Source of the DNA: Aestuariivita sp.
Lineage (GTDB): Bacteria > Pseudomonadota > Alphaproteobacteria > Rhodobacterales > Rhodobacteraceae
NCBI RefSeq assembly: GCF_021404545.1
Contig: NZ_JAAWWD010000010.1
Coordinates: 1-64,000, forward strand
Length of the DNA stretch: 64,000 nt
Direction of reading: 5' to 3'
Position numbers and translations under genes: made by a program. The notes beneath the pieces were generated by a model. That model made no database searches and was not told where the DNA came from. It worked only from the letters and a program-made list of their open reading frames with translations. This document shows, one piece after another, positions 33,440 to 42,880 of this stretch (within the stretch, counting starts at the first letter, position 1; each line of letters opens with the position of its first letter).

Positions 33440-34795
33440 ATGGCAACCGAAATTCTGATGCCCGCCCTCAGCCCCACGATGGAAGAAGGCACATTGGCCA
33501 AATGGCTGGTCAAGGAAGGCGACACCGTCTCGTCGGGCGATATCATGGCCGAGATCGAGACCGACAAGGCCACGATGGAGTTCGAGGCCGTCGATGAAGG
33601 TGTCATCGGCAAGATCCTGATCCCCGAGGGCACCGAAGGGGTCAAGGTCAACACAGCCATCGCCATTCTGGTCGAAGACGGCGAAGAGGTCGGCGCAACC
33701 CCGGCATCCGCGCCCGCAGCCGAAGCACCCGCGGTCCCTGAGCCTGCCCCGGCGACCGCTGCCCCCGCCGCCCCTGTGGCCGACACCTCCCCCGATTGGC
33801 CAGACGGGACAGCGATGAAACAGCAAACCGTGCGCGAGGCGCTGCGCGATGCGATGGCCGAAGAGATGCGCGCCGATCCCACCGTCTATCTGATGGGCGA
33901 GGAAGTGGGCGAATACCAGGGCGCCTACAAGGTCTCCCAAGGCCTGCTGGATGAGTTCGGCGCCAAGCGCGTGATCGACACGCCGATCACCGAACACGGC
34001 TTTACCGGGATCGCGGTCGGCGCGGCCTTCGGCGGCCTGCGCCCGATTGTCGAATTCATGACCTTCAACTTTGCCATGCAGGCGATCGACCAGATCATCA
34101 ATTCGGCGGCCAAGACGCTCTATATGTCAGGCGGTCAGATGGGCGCGCCGATGGTGTTCCGGGGTCCGAACGGGGCCGCGGCCCGCGTCGGCGCCCAGCA
34201 CTCGCAGGATTTTACCGCCTGGTACTCGCATGTGCCGGGCCTCAAGGTGGCGATGCCCTATTCGGCCTCCGACGCCAAGGGCCTCCTGAAGACCGCCATT
34301 CGCGATCCCAACCCGGTGATCTTTCTGGAAAACGAGATCCTCTACGGCCGGTCCTTCGACGTGCCCGAGATCGACGATTACACCGTCCCCTTCGGCAAGG
34401 CGCGGATCTGGCGCGAGGGCACGGATGTCACCCTCGTCAGTTTCGGCATCGGCATGACCTACGCGCTGGAGGCCGCCGACCGGCTGGCCGAGGACGGCAT
34501 CAGCGCCGAAGTTCTCGATCTGCGCACGATCCGGCCCATGGACACCGCCGCGATCCTCAAATCGGTGATGAAAACCAATCGCTGCGTCACGGTCGAGGAA
34601 GGCTGGCCGCAGAACGCGGTTGGCAACTACATCACCTCGGTGATCATGCAGGAGGCGTTCGATTATCTCGACGCGCCTGTGATCAACCTCACCGGTAAGG
34701 ACGTGCCGATGCCCTATGCCGCGAACCTCGAAAAACTGGCGCTGGTGACCACCGACGAGGTGATCGAAGCCGTCAAAAAAGTGACCTACCGGTAA
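33440..34795 (+). CDS. pdhB: pyruvate dehydrogenase E1 component, beta subunit, with N-terminal lipoyl domain
   Basis: 451 residues, 14 nt after pdhA. A lipoyl domain (about 1-78) has the lipoylated Lys in [15 protein letters not shown] (about residue 43), followed by an Ala/Pro linker (about 85-125). The transketolase-like E1 beta domain starts near [18 protein letters not shown] (about 128), with [21 protein letters not shown] and [27 protein letters not shown]. The C-terminal domain ends in ...EAVKKVTYR. The lipoyl fusion on E1 beta is typical of many Alphaproteobacteria. Its lipoyl coding sequence shares 64 identical bases with pdhC. Confidence 0.97.
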   Translation: MATEILMPALSPTMEEGTLAKWLVKEGDTVSSGDIMAEIETDKATMEFEAVDEGVIGKILIPEGTEGVKVNTAIAILVEDGEEVGATPASAPAAEAPAVPEPAPATAAPAAPVADTSPDWPDGTAMKQQTVREALRDAMAEEMRADPTVYLMGEEVGEYQGAYKVSQGLLDEFGAKRVIDTPITEHGFTGIAVGAAFGGLRPIVEFMTFNFAMQAIDQIINSAAKTLYMSGGQMGAPMVFRGPNGAAARVGAQHSQDFTAWYSHVPGLKVAMPYSASDAKGLLKTAIRDPNPVIFLENEILYGRSFDVPEIDDYTVPFGKARIWREGTDVTLVSFGIGMTYALEAADRLAEDGISAEVLDLRTIRPMDTAAILKSVMKTNRCVTVEEGWPQNAVGNYITSVIMQEAFDYLDAPVINLTGKDVPMPYAANLEKLALVTTDEVIEAVKKVTYR

Positions 34796-34805
34796 GGAGC
34801 GGACC

Positions 34806-36107
34806 ATGCCCACAGAAATCCTCATGCCTGCGCTCTCGCCCACGATGGAGGAAGGCACGCTCGCCAAATGGCTGGTCAAGGAGGGCGATACCGTCACCTC
34901 CGGTGATCTTCTGGCCGAGATCGAGACCGACAAGGCCACGATGGAGTTCGAGGCCGTCGATGAAGGTGTCATCGGAAAGATCCTGGTCGCCGAAGGCGCC
35001 GAAGGGGTCAAGGTCAACAGCCCCATCGCCGTGCTGCTCGAAGAGGGCGAAAGCGCGGATGACATCGGAGCGACCGCCGTCCCAAGTCCAGAGCCCGCCT
35101 CCGAAGAAGGCTCCCAAACGCCCGCAGCCGCGCCGCCGCCTCCAACCGCGGCACCCGCTGCACCGGCCAAGGATGGCACCCGCATCTTCGCCTCGCCGCT
35201 GGCCCGCCGGATTGCCGCCGACAAAGGCCTCGACCTGTCGCAGATCACAGGCTCCGGACCGCATGGGCGGATCGTGAAGGCAGATGTCGAAACCGCCTCG
35301 ATCCAGCCCGTCGCCGCACCTCCGGCAGCCGCCCAGGCGCCAGGCGCACCCGCTGTGTCCGCCGCGATGCCGACAGGTCCCGCGACCGACCAGGTCCTCA
35401 AGATGTATGAGGGCCGCGCCTTTGAAGAGGTTCCACTCGATGGCATGCGCAGGACCGTGGCCGCACGCCTGACCGAGGCCAAGCAAACCATTCCGCATTT
35501 CTACTTGCGCCGGGACATCCGACTGGATGCGCTGCTGAAATTCCGTGGCGATCTCAACGCCCAGCTGGACGGGCGTGGGGTCAAGCTGTCGGTCAATGAT
35601 TTCATCATCAAGGCCTGCGCCCTGGCGCTGCAACAGGTGCCCGCGGCCAACGCGGTCTGGGCGGGCGACCGCATGCTGCGCCTGACCCCGTCGGATGTGG
35701 CCGTCGCCGTAGCCATCGAGGGTGGCCTCTTTACCCCGGTTCTGAAAGACGCAGAGATGAAATCCCTCTCCGCCCTCTCGGCGGAAATGAAAGACCTCGC
35801 CACCCGCGCCCGCGACCGCAAGCTCGCCCCGCATGAATATATGGGCGGCAGCTTTGCGATCTCCAATCTGGGTATGTTCGGCATCGACAATTTCGACGCG
35901 GTGATCAACCCGCCCCATGGCGCGATCCTGGCCGTGGGCGCGGGCGTCAAAAAGCCCGTGGTCGGCGCGGATGGCGAATTGGCGGTGGCCACCGTGATGT
36001 CGGTCACGCTCAGTGTCGACCACAGGGTCATCGACGGGGCGCTGGGGGCCGAGCTGCTCCAGGCCATCGTCGACAATCTGGAGAACCCGATGGTGATGCT
36101 GGCCTGA
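34806..36107 (+). CDS. pdhC: dihydrolipoamide acetyltransferase (E2) of pyruvate dehydrogenase
   Basis: 433 residues, 10 nt after pdhB. Domain order: a single lipoyl domain (about 1-78, Lys in [10 protein letters not shown]), a Pro/Ala linker, a peripheral subunit-binding domain (about 122-158, [20 protein letters not shown] and [13 protein letters not shown]), a second linker and the catalytic core (about 200-433), with the active-site His and Asp in [16 protein letters not shown] near the C-terminus. It accepts the acetyl group from E1 and transfers it to CoA. E3 (lpdA) is encoded at 13494. Confidence 0.97.
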   Translation: MPTEILMPALSPTMEEGTLAKWLVKEGDTVTSGDLLAEIETDKATMEFEAVDEGVIGKILVAEGAEGVKVNSPIAVLLEEGESADDIGATAVPSPEPASEEGSQTPAAAPPPPTAAPAAPAKDGTRIFASPLARRIAADKGLDLSQITGSGPHGRIVKADVETASIQPVAAPPAAAQAPGAPAVSAAMPTGPATDQVLKMYEGRAFEEVPLDGMRRTVAARLTEAKQTIPHFYLRRDIRLDALLKFRGDLNAQLDGRGVKLSVNDFIIKACALALQQVPAANAVWAGDRMLRLTPSDVAVAVAIEGGLFTPVLKDAEMKSLSALSAEMKDLATRARDRKLAPHEYMGGSFAISNLGMFGIDNFDAVINPPHGAILAVGAGVKKPVVGADGELAVATVMSVTLSVDHRVIDGALGAELLQAIVDNLENPMVMLA

Positions 36108-36112
36108 CCCTG

Positions 36113-36162
36113 CCTTCTTCTCTTTGAAAATACCGGCGGGGGGTTGGGGGCAGCGCCCCCAA
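36113..36162 (+). repeat. dispersed intergenic hairpin element, copy 3
   Basis: CCTTCTTCTCTTTGAAAATA, then a G-rich spacer and the hairpin TTGGGGGC-agc-GCCCCCAA (36144-36162), six bases after the pdhC stop. It has the same design as copies at 28197 and 32241, which argues for one repeat family placed at gene ends. Confidence 0.6.
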
Positions 36163-36180
36163 GGATCTGCCAGAAACAAC

Positions 36181-36206
36181 AAAAGCCGGGCAACCGCCCG
36201 GCTTTT
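36181..36206. terminator. bidirectional rho-independent terminator between pdhC and cysE
   Basis: AAAAGCCGGGC-aacc-GCCCGGCTTTT: perfect 11-bp arms with A tract on one side and T tract on the other. It serves both convergent genes, pdhC (plus) and cysE (minus). Confidence 0.9.
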
Positions 36207-36226
36207 CCCGTTCAATCAGATCCGGC

Positions 36227-37036
36227 TCAGCCGTCCTTGCCCAACATATGGTTCATGGAAATCGCGGGCTGATCGCAGCCAGCCTCGCCCACGATCTTGG
36301 CTGGAATTCCCGCCACGGTCTTGCAGGCAGGCACATCCGCCAGAACAACCGACCCGGCCGCTATGCGCGAGCAATGGCCAACCCGGATATTGCCCAGCAC
36401 CTTGGCTCCTGCCCCGATCAGGACACCGTCCTCGATCTTGGGATGGCGATCTTCCTCTTCCTTGCCGGTCCCGCCCAGCGTCACGGAATGCAGCATGGAA
36501 ACATTGTCGCCCACCACTGCCGTTTCACCGATCACGATGGAATGGGCGTGGTCGATCATGATGCCCTTGCCGATCCGGGCCGCCGGGTGAATGTCGATCC
36601 CAAAGATCTCCGAGATCCGCATCTGAAAGAAATACGCCAGATCTTGCTTGCCCTGCTGCCACAGATAGTGGCCGATACGATAGGCCTGCATCGCCTGGTA
36701 TCCCTTGAAATAGAGGATCGGCTGCAAGAGCCGGTGACAGGCCGGATCCCGTTCGAACACCGCGACCAGATCGGCACGCGCGGCCTCGATCAGTTCGGGC
36801 GCGTCCGCATAGGCGTCATCGGCGATCTCGCGCAGGATCACCATCGACATCTCGTTCGATGCCAGCTTGGCCGCCACGCGATAGCTCAGCGCCTTTTCGA
36901 TGGATTTGTGATGCAGGATACAGGCGTGAACCAACCCACCCATCAACGGCTCGTCCGCGACAGCCTGCCGGGCCTCTGAGGTGATACGGTCCCAAACCGG
37001 GTCCATTGCTGCGATATTCGGGTGTGCTTCGGCCAT
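36227..37036 (-). CDS. cysE: serine O-acetyltransferase
   Basis: 269 residues from the ATG at 37036, which has AAGGA at good spacing; the ATG at 37045 (272 residues) is too close to it. It makes O-acetylserine for cysteine synthesis. The N-terminal helical SATase domain includes DPVWDRITSEARQAVADEP and LLQPILYFKGYQAMQAYRIGHYLW. The left-handed hexapeptide helix includes the catalytic IDIHPAARIGKGIMIDHAHSIVIGETA and VSMLHSVTLGGTGKEEEDRHPKI segments. The C-terminal tail, which usually gives feedback by cysteine, is present. Single gene. Confidence 0.96.
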   Translation of the reverse strand: MAEAHPNIAAMDPVWDRITSEARQAVADEPLMGGLVHACILHHKSIEKALSYRVAAKLASNEMSMVILREIADDAYADAPELIEAARADLVAVFERDPACHRLLQPILYFKGYQAMQAYRIGHYLWQQGKQDLAYFFQMRISEIFGIDIHPAARIGKGIMIDHAHSIVIGETAVVGDNVSMLHSVTLGGTGKEEEDRHPKIEDGVLIGAGAKVLGNIRVGHCSRIAAGSVVLADVPACKTVAGIPAKIVGEAGCDQPAISMNHMLGKDG

Positions 37037-37300
37037 GGCGGTCATCCTTTTCTCGCCTCAGGCTATTCACATAAGTCAAAAATGACCAAACGCAAACCTG
37101 TGATCGGGTCGATCACGCACATGAATGCCCCCCATCCGGTCCCAGGGCACTCCGGCATGCCCTACGGTTTGGCCGAGAAAGCGGGGAGCCCATCACCTGG
37201 GACAAGGACCCGATATGCACCCCCCGTGACCGACCGTTTCTCGGGCGGCCCTCAGGGATAAAGGCGCGTTCGGCTCAGGGCAGGAACGCCGCGATGTCGC

Positions 37301-37326
37301 GCGCGGATGCAAGCCCGCATCCGCGC
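37301..37326 (-). terminator. hairpin at the end of the GTA cluster
   Basis: Perfect 10-bp arms GCGCGGATGC and GCATCCGCGC around a six-base loop, four bases beyond the stop of the last GTA-linked gene. There is no T tract on the GTA strand, so it may act as a transcript 3'-end stabiliser or rho-dependent stop. Confidence 0.5.
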
Positions 37327-37330
37327 CACT

Positions 37331-37627
37331 TCAGGTCCGCCGCTGACTGAGGGCCTGTTGCATCAGACACCCCAGCACCAGCCGCATCGCCGCGCAGTAG
37401 TCGGGGTTCTCAAACCCAGGCTCGGCGGCCAGGGGATGGCAGCGCGCGACCTCCATCAGCGATCCGGTCCCCCAAAGCGGATGAGGCCGCCCGGTTTCGC
37501 GCCGGTGCGCCTCGGCGGTTTGCGCCTGTCGGATCATCCGCAGGCAGAGCCCCGATTGCGCGCCCGTCTCGACCCGCATCAGAGCACGGGCCGCCGCACA
37601 TACATCGCCATAGTGAATGCGGCGCAT
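37331..37627 (-). CDS. small conserved hypothetical protein at the end of the GTA cluster (DUF7742-like)
   Basis: 98 residues from the ATG at 37627, which overlaps the gp15 stop codon by one base (TGATG). It is helical and Arg/Ala-rich, with LCLRMIRQAQTAEAHRRETGRPHPLWGTGSLMEVARC and a second helix DYCAAMRLVLGCLMQQAL. There is no signal peptide or catalytic motif visible. The one-base overlap means it is translated with the GTA. It is not part of the classic gp1-15 set, so its role is unknown. The DUF label is tentative. Confidence 0.7.
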   Translation of the reverse strand: MRRIHYGDVCAAARALMRVETGAQSGLCLRMIRQAQTAEAHRRETGRPHPLWGTGSLMEVARCHPLAAEPGFENPDYCAAMRLVLGCLMQQALSQRRT

Positions 37628-40600
37628 CAGAGTGCAAAGGTGCAGGTCGCAGGCACGCCGGGGCCGAATCGGGCCGAGATCTGCGCAACCTCGAAACGTA
37701 TCAAACCTGATGCGCCATCCGCAGTCTGAGCTGCGGCCTGATAACGCCATTGCGGCACGCTCACCTCTTCCTCCCGCAACACTCCGGCATCGTCAAAGAT
37801 CCGCACGACATAGGCCTCGCGCTCTTCTCCCAGAGGGACCTCCGGCAGATCCCAGCTGTCTCCGTCGATCCGGGTGCGTCGAATCCAACTCAGCTCAATC
37901 GCGCCATCGGGGCGGGGGACGGCGCGCAAATGCACCGGCGACAGGGGTCTCAGCCCGATGCCGTCAAACGCCTCCACGCGCTCGACATAAGACGGATCGT
38001 CCAAGGGCCGTTGCGCGGGCCCGATACGATAGTGTCGCGCAATCCTGCGCTGCGTCGGGCTCAGATCGATCTGTTCCGGCGCTCCGTTCAACAACACGAA
38101 CCATGACCCCTCCGGCCAGATCTCCGGCAACGCGGCATCGCTGCCCAACTGACCGCGCAGACGGCGGCTGAGCCAATAGGTGTTGGGCCCGACAAGTCGG
38201 GCATCGCGGAACTGAAAGAGCTCCCAATTGCCCGGGGTCCCATCGCCGATCGCGGCCAGATTGGCACCGTTGAGAACCGCCGCTTCGGGTCGGTTTTCAA
38301 GCGTGCCAGAAATCAGCTCGACCTCCAGTGGCGCCCCATCATCCCAAAGCCCTGCACACGCAGCCGCAAGCGGGGTCTGTGTCACACCGATCACGGACCG
38401 CGCAGTGAGAACCTGTGTCAACCAGTAGTCGGCATCCAGATCCGAACTGTAAAGCGCAACACTGCCGGGCCAGGGCTTGGCCGTGACCGCCAGATGCGGA
38501 GCATGCGGCACCTCGTCTCCGGTGATCAGAGGAAGATCGAGGAACAGAGGCTGCACCGGTACCGGCGCAACAAAGGGGCGCAAACCGGCAAGGCCGTCAG
38601 CCTGCTCTGCGGGCTCGTAAACGCCCGGCTCCACCCGCACCGCTTCGAGGATCTGCTCGGTCCCCTGATCGACGCGGTCGATCCGATAAAGCTCGGACGT
38701 GGCGCCATCCTCACTGGGCAGGGAGACGACATCGCCCGCGCCCAGATCCATCCGCGAGGGCGGCAGCGCAAACCGGGCGCTGTCGCGCGCCACGCGTGCC
38801 TCGCTCAGCCAGCGGTCCACAACCTGGCGCGCCTCCCCGCGTGTCAAAGACAGGGTCAACTCGGTGGCCGAAACCGCATGTGTGGCCTGATCGGGCAGGA
38901 CCGACTCTTCGGATTGCAGCACATGATCGCCTTCGGATTCGATGAACTGCAAGCGCACACGTCCGGCAAGCTCGGCCTCGGTCTCACGCGCGCGTTCAAT
39001 CCCGCCAGGGATCTCGTCGTTCACGACCACCATCTGAGGGTCAATCGGCTGTGCGTCCAACCCGTCCCGCATCGCAAAGATCAGGGTGCCGTTGCGCTCC
39101 ACCGCATCGAACCCATAGCTCAGCATCAGTGGCTGAAGCGCGCTGCGCGCATCCCCGACATAATCCAGGCTGTAGCCGCGCACCACGCCGCGTAACCCCT
39201 CGACGTCATAGGTTGTCAGCCCCGCGCGCGCGCACACTTCCGACACGACCGACGCCAGCGTCCGAGCCGAACAGCGCCCATTGATCCAGTGCCCGCGCAG
39301 GTAATTCAGCCCGTCACTCCAGACCGCGAGATTATTGGGGAAGAACGGAAACGGCCGCGTATCCCACGCCCAGACATAGGCGTTCGACATATCCAGCATG
39401 CGCCCCTCATAAAGGTCAGCCTCGGGGTTTTTGGCAGGATCGTTCCAATATTCGAACATCGCGCGCAGATATTGCGCCTGAATGAAATCGTCGCGCCGCC
39501 CGTCTGAAAACCGCGGCAAGGCACTTTCCGAAGACTTGGGATCGACGAACTTGTTGGGTTGGTTGGTGCCCTTGTCAACGGCGCCACAGCCCAGTTCGGT
39601 AAACCAGATCGGTTTGCTGCGCGGCTTCCAATCGGTGGGCTCTGCGGCGCGCACGCCTCCGGTCCGCTCGTAATGCGCGCTTTGCCACCAGTTCCGCATA
39701 TCCTTATAGCGCCAGATCCATGGCTCCCCCTCCTCCGCGTCGGTGATATCGGTGCGGATTTGCGCCGCGCGCGCCTCGGACGAATGGTAGTACCAGTCAT
39801 AGCCCTCGCCGCCTTCGATATTGCCCTTGAGGTAATCAAGATCATAGATCGACGCCCAGTCGGCGGCATCCAGGTGATCCTGCCCGTCGCGCCAGTCCGA
39901 CAGCGGCATGTAATTGTCGATGCCCACGAAATCGATGGCGTCATCGGCCCAAAGCGGATCAAGGTGAAAGTATCTGTCGCCCGACCCGTCCTGCGGCTGA
40001 TAGCCGAAATATTCCGACCAATCCGCCGCATACCCGATCTGTGTCTCCGGCAGCAACATGCGCACCTCTGCCGCGAGATCGCGCAGATGTTGTACCGCAA
40101 CAAAGGTATTGCCCGTGCCCCGGATCCAGGTGAGGCCCCGCATTTCACTGCCGATACAGAAGCTGTCGATACCCCCCGCCGCCGCGCACAGCGCGGCATA
40201 GTGCAGGATGAACCGGCGAAACCCCCAATCCTCGGGCGCACCGCCATAAGTAACGACGCCGTCGCCGACGGTGAAATCGGCTGCGGTCGCCGTGCCAAAG
40301 AACGTATCCACCTCTGCGTTTGCCTGCGCCGTCCCGTCGGGCGAGCCGGGTCGCCCCGGAGCCTCGCTCAGGGTGATGCGGCCCCGCCAGGGAAGCACCG
40401 GCTGATCGGGCGCATCGCTATAGGGATCGGGCAATCCGTTCCCATCAAGCTGGTCCATCAGAATGAACGGATAAAACAGGACACGTTGGCCTTCCGCACG
40501 CATGTACCGGATCGCTTCGACCACGGATGCGTCGGCAGGTGTGCCGCCATAGATCGGACGCCCGTCCTGCCGCGCGATCACATCCGCTCCGGACCGCGCT

Positions 40601-41556
40601 AGGCCCGAGACCGACCAGGGCATGCCCGATCCTTCGTCCTCCGCGCTTTCGACCTTGGGGGTCAGCGTGCACGCATCGCACCGCAGATCGTCGCCAAACC
40701 AGCAGACCACCAATGAGGCGGCGGAACAATTGGGCAGCTCATCGCGCAAATGGCCAAAGGACGTCTCAAAATCCGTGAGGCCCGAAGGGCTGTTTACATT
40801 CGCCGCTTTCTGCGCCCCCGGTCCGGTGGAGTAATAGACTGGCGTGGTGGCCAGCGCGTATTCACCGGATCCAGGCACCAGTGCGACGGCCTCTACGCCA
40901 TGCGGCATCGATCCCGGTGCAGCCGCGGTGCCGCGCTGCTCGGGGCGGGTCACTTCAAACGAAAACTGGGGAACCCGGTTGCCGAAGGGCTCCAATGGCA
41001 GGTTTTCCATCACCACATAAGCGGTGCCGCGATAGGCCGGCACCTGCCCCGCCCCTTCGACCGCTTCCATCACAGGATCGGGCACCTGATCCATGGTGCC
41101 TGAGTAGATCGACATATTGAGGTCTTTGGGCGCCAGTTCCTGCCCATCCGCCCACACCCGACCGACGCTGGTGATCTCTCCCTCACAAATCGCGACGGCG
41201 AGGCTCACGGTATAGCTGTAGGTGGTTGTCTTGGGTTGTGCAGGCCCGCCCTTGCCGCCACCTGAGGTCGTCGCGGTTTCGGCAAAATCCGACGCCCAGA
41301 TCACCTGCCCGCCCAACCGCACCCGGCCAAAGCCCTGTGCCACCGCGCCCCCTTCGCTGGCGCCGGTAAGCCGGAAGCGATCCACGCGGCCTGTTTCGAC
41401 GCTTTGTGATCCGCGCCCCAAAAGCTGCTGGTCGATCAGTTTGCCGACCGTCGCACCAACTGCACGACCCACCGCGACCGAGGACAGCCCCAGAACTGTA
41501 CCACCGATCGAGCCACCGATTGCGGCCCCTGCCGCTGACAATACGACTGTGCTCAT
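37627..41556 (-). CDS. GTA gp15, tail-tip megatron protein with TIM-barrel glycoside-hydrolase-like domain
   Basis: 1309 residues. This is the largest GTA protein, which forms the tail tip and binds the recipient. An N-terminal glycine-rich hydrophobic stretch (AAIGGSIGGTVLGLSSVAVGRAVG, about 9-32) is followed by hub-like domains, and the TIM-barrel region lies around residues 430-720 (FILHYAALCAAAGGIDSFCIGSEMRGLTWIRG, FGYQPQDGSGDRYFHLDPLWAD, IWFTELGCGAVDKGTNQPNKFVDPKSSES). The TIM domain has an SEM and TELG motif typical of GTA_TIM proteins. The C-terminal third is fibronectin/phage-J-like. It overlaps gp14 by 4 nt. Confidence 0.93.
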   Translation of the reverse strand: MSTVVLSAAGAAIGGSIGGTVLGLSSVAVGRAVGATVGKLIDQQLLGRGSQSVETGRVDRFRLTGASEGGAVAQGFGRVRLGGQVIWASDFAETATTSGGGKGGPAQPKTTTYSYTVSLAVAICEGEITSVGRVWADGQELAPKDLNMSIYSGTMDQVPDPVMEAVEGAGQVPAYRGTAYVVMENLPLEPFGNRVPQFSFEVTRPEQRGTAAAPGSMPHGVEAVALVPGSGEYALATTPVYYSTGPGAQKAANVNSPSGLTDFETSFGHLRDELPNCSAASLVVCWFGDDLRCDACTLTPKVESAEDEGSGMPWSVSGLARSGADVIARQDGRPIYGGTPADASVVEAIRYMRAEGQRVLFYPFILMDQLDGNGLPDPYSDAPDQPVLPWRGRITLSEAPGRPGSPDGTAQANAEVDTFFGTATAADFTVGDGVVTYGGAPEDWGFRRFILHYAALCAAAGGIDSFCIGSEMRGLTWIRGTGNTFVAVQHLRDLAAEVRMLLPETQIGYAADWSEYFGYQPQDGSGDRYFHLDPLWADDAIDFVGIDNYMPLSDWRDGQDHLDAADWASIYDLDYLKGNIEGGEGYDWYYHSSEARAAQIRTDITDAEEGEPWIWRYKDMRNWWQSAHYERTGGVRAAEPTDWKPRSKPIWFTELGCGAVDKGTNQPNKFVDPKSSESALPRFSDGRRDDFIQAQYLRAMFEYWNDPAKNPEADLYEGRMLDMSNAYVWAWDTRPFPFFPNNLAVWSDGLNYLRGHWINGRCSARTLASVVSEVCARAGLTTYDVEGLRGVVRGYSLDYVGDARSALQPLMLSYGFDAVERNGTLIFAMRDGLDAQPIDPQMVVVNDEIPGGIERARETEAELAGRVRLQFIESEGDHVLQSEESVLPDQATHAVSATELTLSLTRGEARQVVDRWLSEARVARDSARFALPPSRMDLGAGDVVSLPSEDGATSELYRIDRVDQGTEQILEAVRVEPGVYEPAEQADGLAGLRPFVAPVPVQPLFLDLPLITGDEVPHAPHLAVTAKPWPGSVALYSSDLDADYWLTQVLTARSVIGVTQTPLAAACAGLWDDGAPLEVELISGTLENRPEAAVLNGANLAAIGDGTPGNWELFQFRDARLVGPNTYWLSRRLRGQLGSDAALPEIWPEGSWFVLLNGAPEQIDLSPTQRRIARHYRIGPAQRPLDDPSYVERVEAFDGIGLRPLSPVHLRAVPRPDGAIELSWIRRTRIDGDSWDLPEVPLGEEREAYVVRIFDDAGVLREEEVSVPQWRYQAAAQTADGASGLIRFEVAQISARFGPGVPATCTFAL

Positions 41557-41996
41557 GACTGCCTCTCCGTTGGAAATTCAAACCGTGCCACAATGCGGCG
41601 CCGCCAGGGGGCGCTAAGCAGGCTTTCAACCACCCCGCGCCCGGCGTACGCGTGGATGAACGCCGCCTGCGCCCCAACGGTCGAGACAATGCCAAGATGC
41701 TTGGCCACCGCGCCCGCGCGCATCCGAAACAGGATCACATCTCCTGGCAGCTCAGCCTGAAGGGGTTTGCCCACCAAATGGCGCAATGCCGCCTGCCACA
41801 ACCGCTCTTGGCCCTGCGGCTCGGACCAGTCCATGGAATAGGCCGGGACAGCCTCGGGCTCATGCCCGTAAAGGCCGCGCCACACCCCCCGGATCAGGCC
41901 CAGACAATCTGTGCCCGCACCGACGGTAGAGGCCTGATGGTGATAGGGTGTGCCCAACCAAAAACGCGCCTCAGTTACGATATCGTCACGCTTCAT
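41553..41996 (-). CDS. GTA gp14, NlpC/P60-type cell-wall peptidase
   Basis: 147 residues from the ATG at 41996, overlapping gp13 by 4 nt. NlpC/P60 catalytic triad: Cys in GAGTDCLGLIRGVW (about 31), His in KHLGIVSTVG (about 98) and the third residue in AFIHAYAGRG (His about 114). It would cut peptidoglycan so that DNA can reach the recipient. The length and order match RcGTA gp14. Confidence 0.92.
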   Translation of the reverse strand: MKRDDIVTEARFWLGTPYHHQASTVGAGTDCLGLIRGVWRGLYGHEPEAVPAYSMDWSEPQGQERLWQAALRHLVGKPLQAELPGDVILFRMRAGAVAKHLGIVSTVGAQAAFIHAYAGRGVVESLLSAPWRRRIVARFEFPTERQS

Positions 41997-42880
41997 CTGC
42001 GGCTGCCCCCGGTATTGGGATTGCCCGAGCGCGGATAGGCCACCATCCAATCCTCACCGGGGATATCCGGAAAGCCCTGGAAGTTCAGAAGGTTATTGAA
42101 CTTGAGACGACAGGTTTCCGACCGCTTGTCGCATCCCGCCTCAAGCCGGACCAGATCGCCCGCAGCGATCGGCGCGCGCAACGGGGTCCACAGCGCGATC
42201 TCGCGCCGCCCTGCCTGCGCACGGTCCTGTTTGATCGCGGCCCAGAGGCCGGTCGCCGCACCGCTCAGCACGCTCAGCCGCCCACGCGCAAACCAGTCGG
42301 GCGCAAAGCCATCCAGCGCAGCCCAGGCCAAACGCCCCTGATCGACCACATCCTCGACCGCCAACTCGACCGCATATCCCGGATCGTTCAGATCGAACCG
42401 GCAGGTCACATCGCCCAGAACAGCCGTACACGGTTTTTGATAGATCCGGCCCTGCGGCGCATTCAACCCTTCGGTCAGCCCCCGAAGTTCGGCCTGAAAC
42501 GCGCCCCCCGCGCGCCGCAACTCACCAATCGAGCCGCGAAACTGAAGCAGGCGTTGCTCAGGTGCGGCCCAGTTGACCAGCCAGCACCGCACATCCGCGC
42601 CGTCAAAGCGGCCCGCCTCGATATCGGCTTCGGTGATAGAGGCGTCGCTGATCGCGCCCAGCGCTTCGGTATTGTCCACCGAGAGGCCGGTCGACTGTTG
42701 CAAGGCATAGGCCGTGAGCCCCGTATCGGGCTTGAAATCGACCCCCTCGAACTGCAATGGCAGATCGTGATCGGTGAACCCAAACGCGACGCCATCGCGG
42801 CGCGCTATGGCCCAGCAGCGGCAGAGCGTTGTCTCGCCCCCCGCCATATGCGCCTTCAACTCAACTGAAATCCGGGTCAT
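41993..42880 (-). CDS. GTA gp13, DUF2163/BR0599-type baseplate hub protein
   Basis: 295 residues from ATG 42880, which overlaps the gp12 stop by one base. The N-terminus [30 protein letters not shown] and the C-terminal Cys-rich CDKRSETCRLKFNNLLNFQGFPDIPG are the hallmarks of phage BR0599-type proteins (DUF2163). CTAVLGDVTCRFDL gives two more Cys. In the GTA it is the hub that joins the distal tail protein to the megatron. Cysteines may bind iron-sulfur or zinc (inference). Confidence 0.92.
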   Translation of the reverse strand: MTRISVELKAHMAGGETTLCRCWAIARRDGVAFGFTDHDLPLQFEGVDFKPDTGLTAYALQQSTGLSVDNTEALGAISDASITEADIEAGRFDGADVRCWLVNWAAPEQRLLQFRGSIGELRRAGGAFQAELRGLTEGLNAPQGRIYQKPCTAVLGDVTCRFDLNDPGYAVELAVEDVVDQGRLAWAALDGFAPDWFARGRLSVLSGAATGLWAAIKQDRAQAGRREIALWTPLRAPIAAGDLVRLEAGCDKRSETCRLKFNNLLNFQGFPDIPGEDWMVAYPRSGNPNTGGSRR

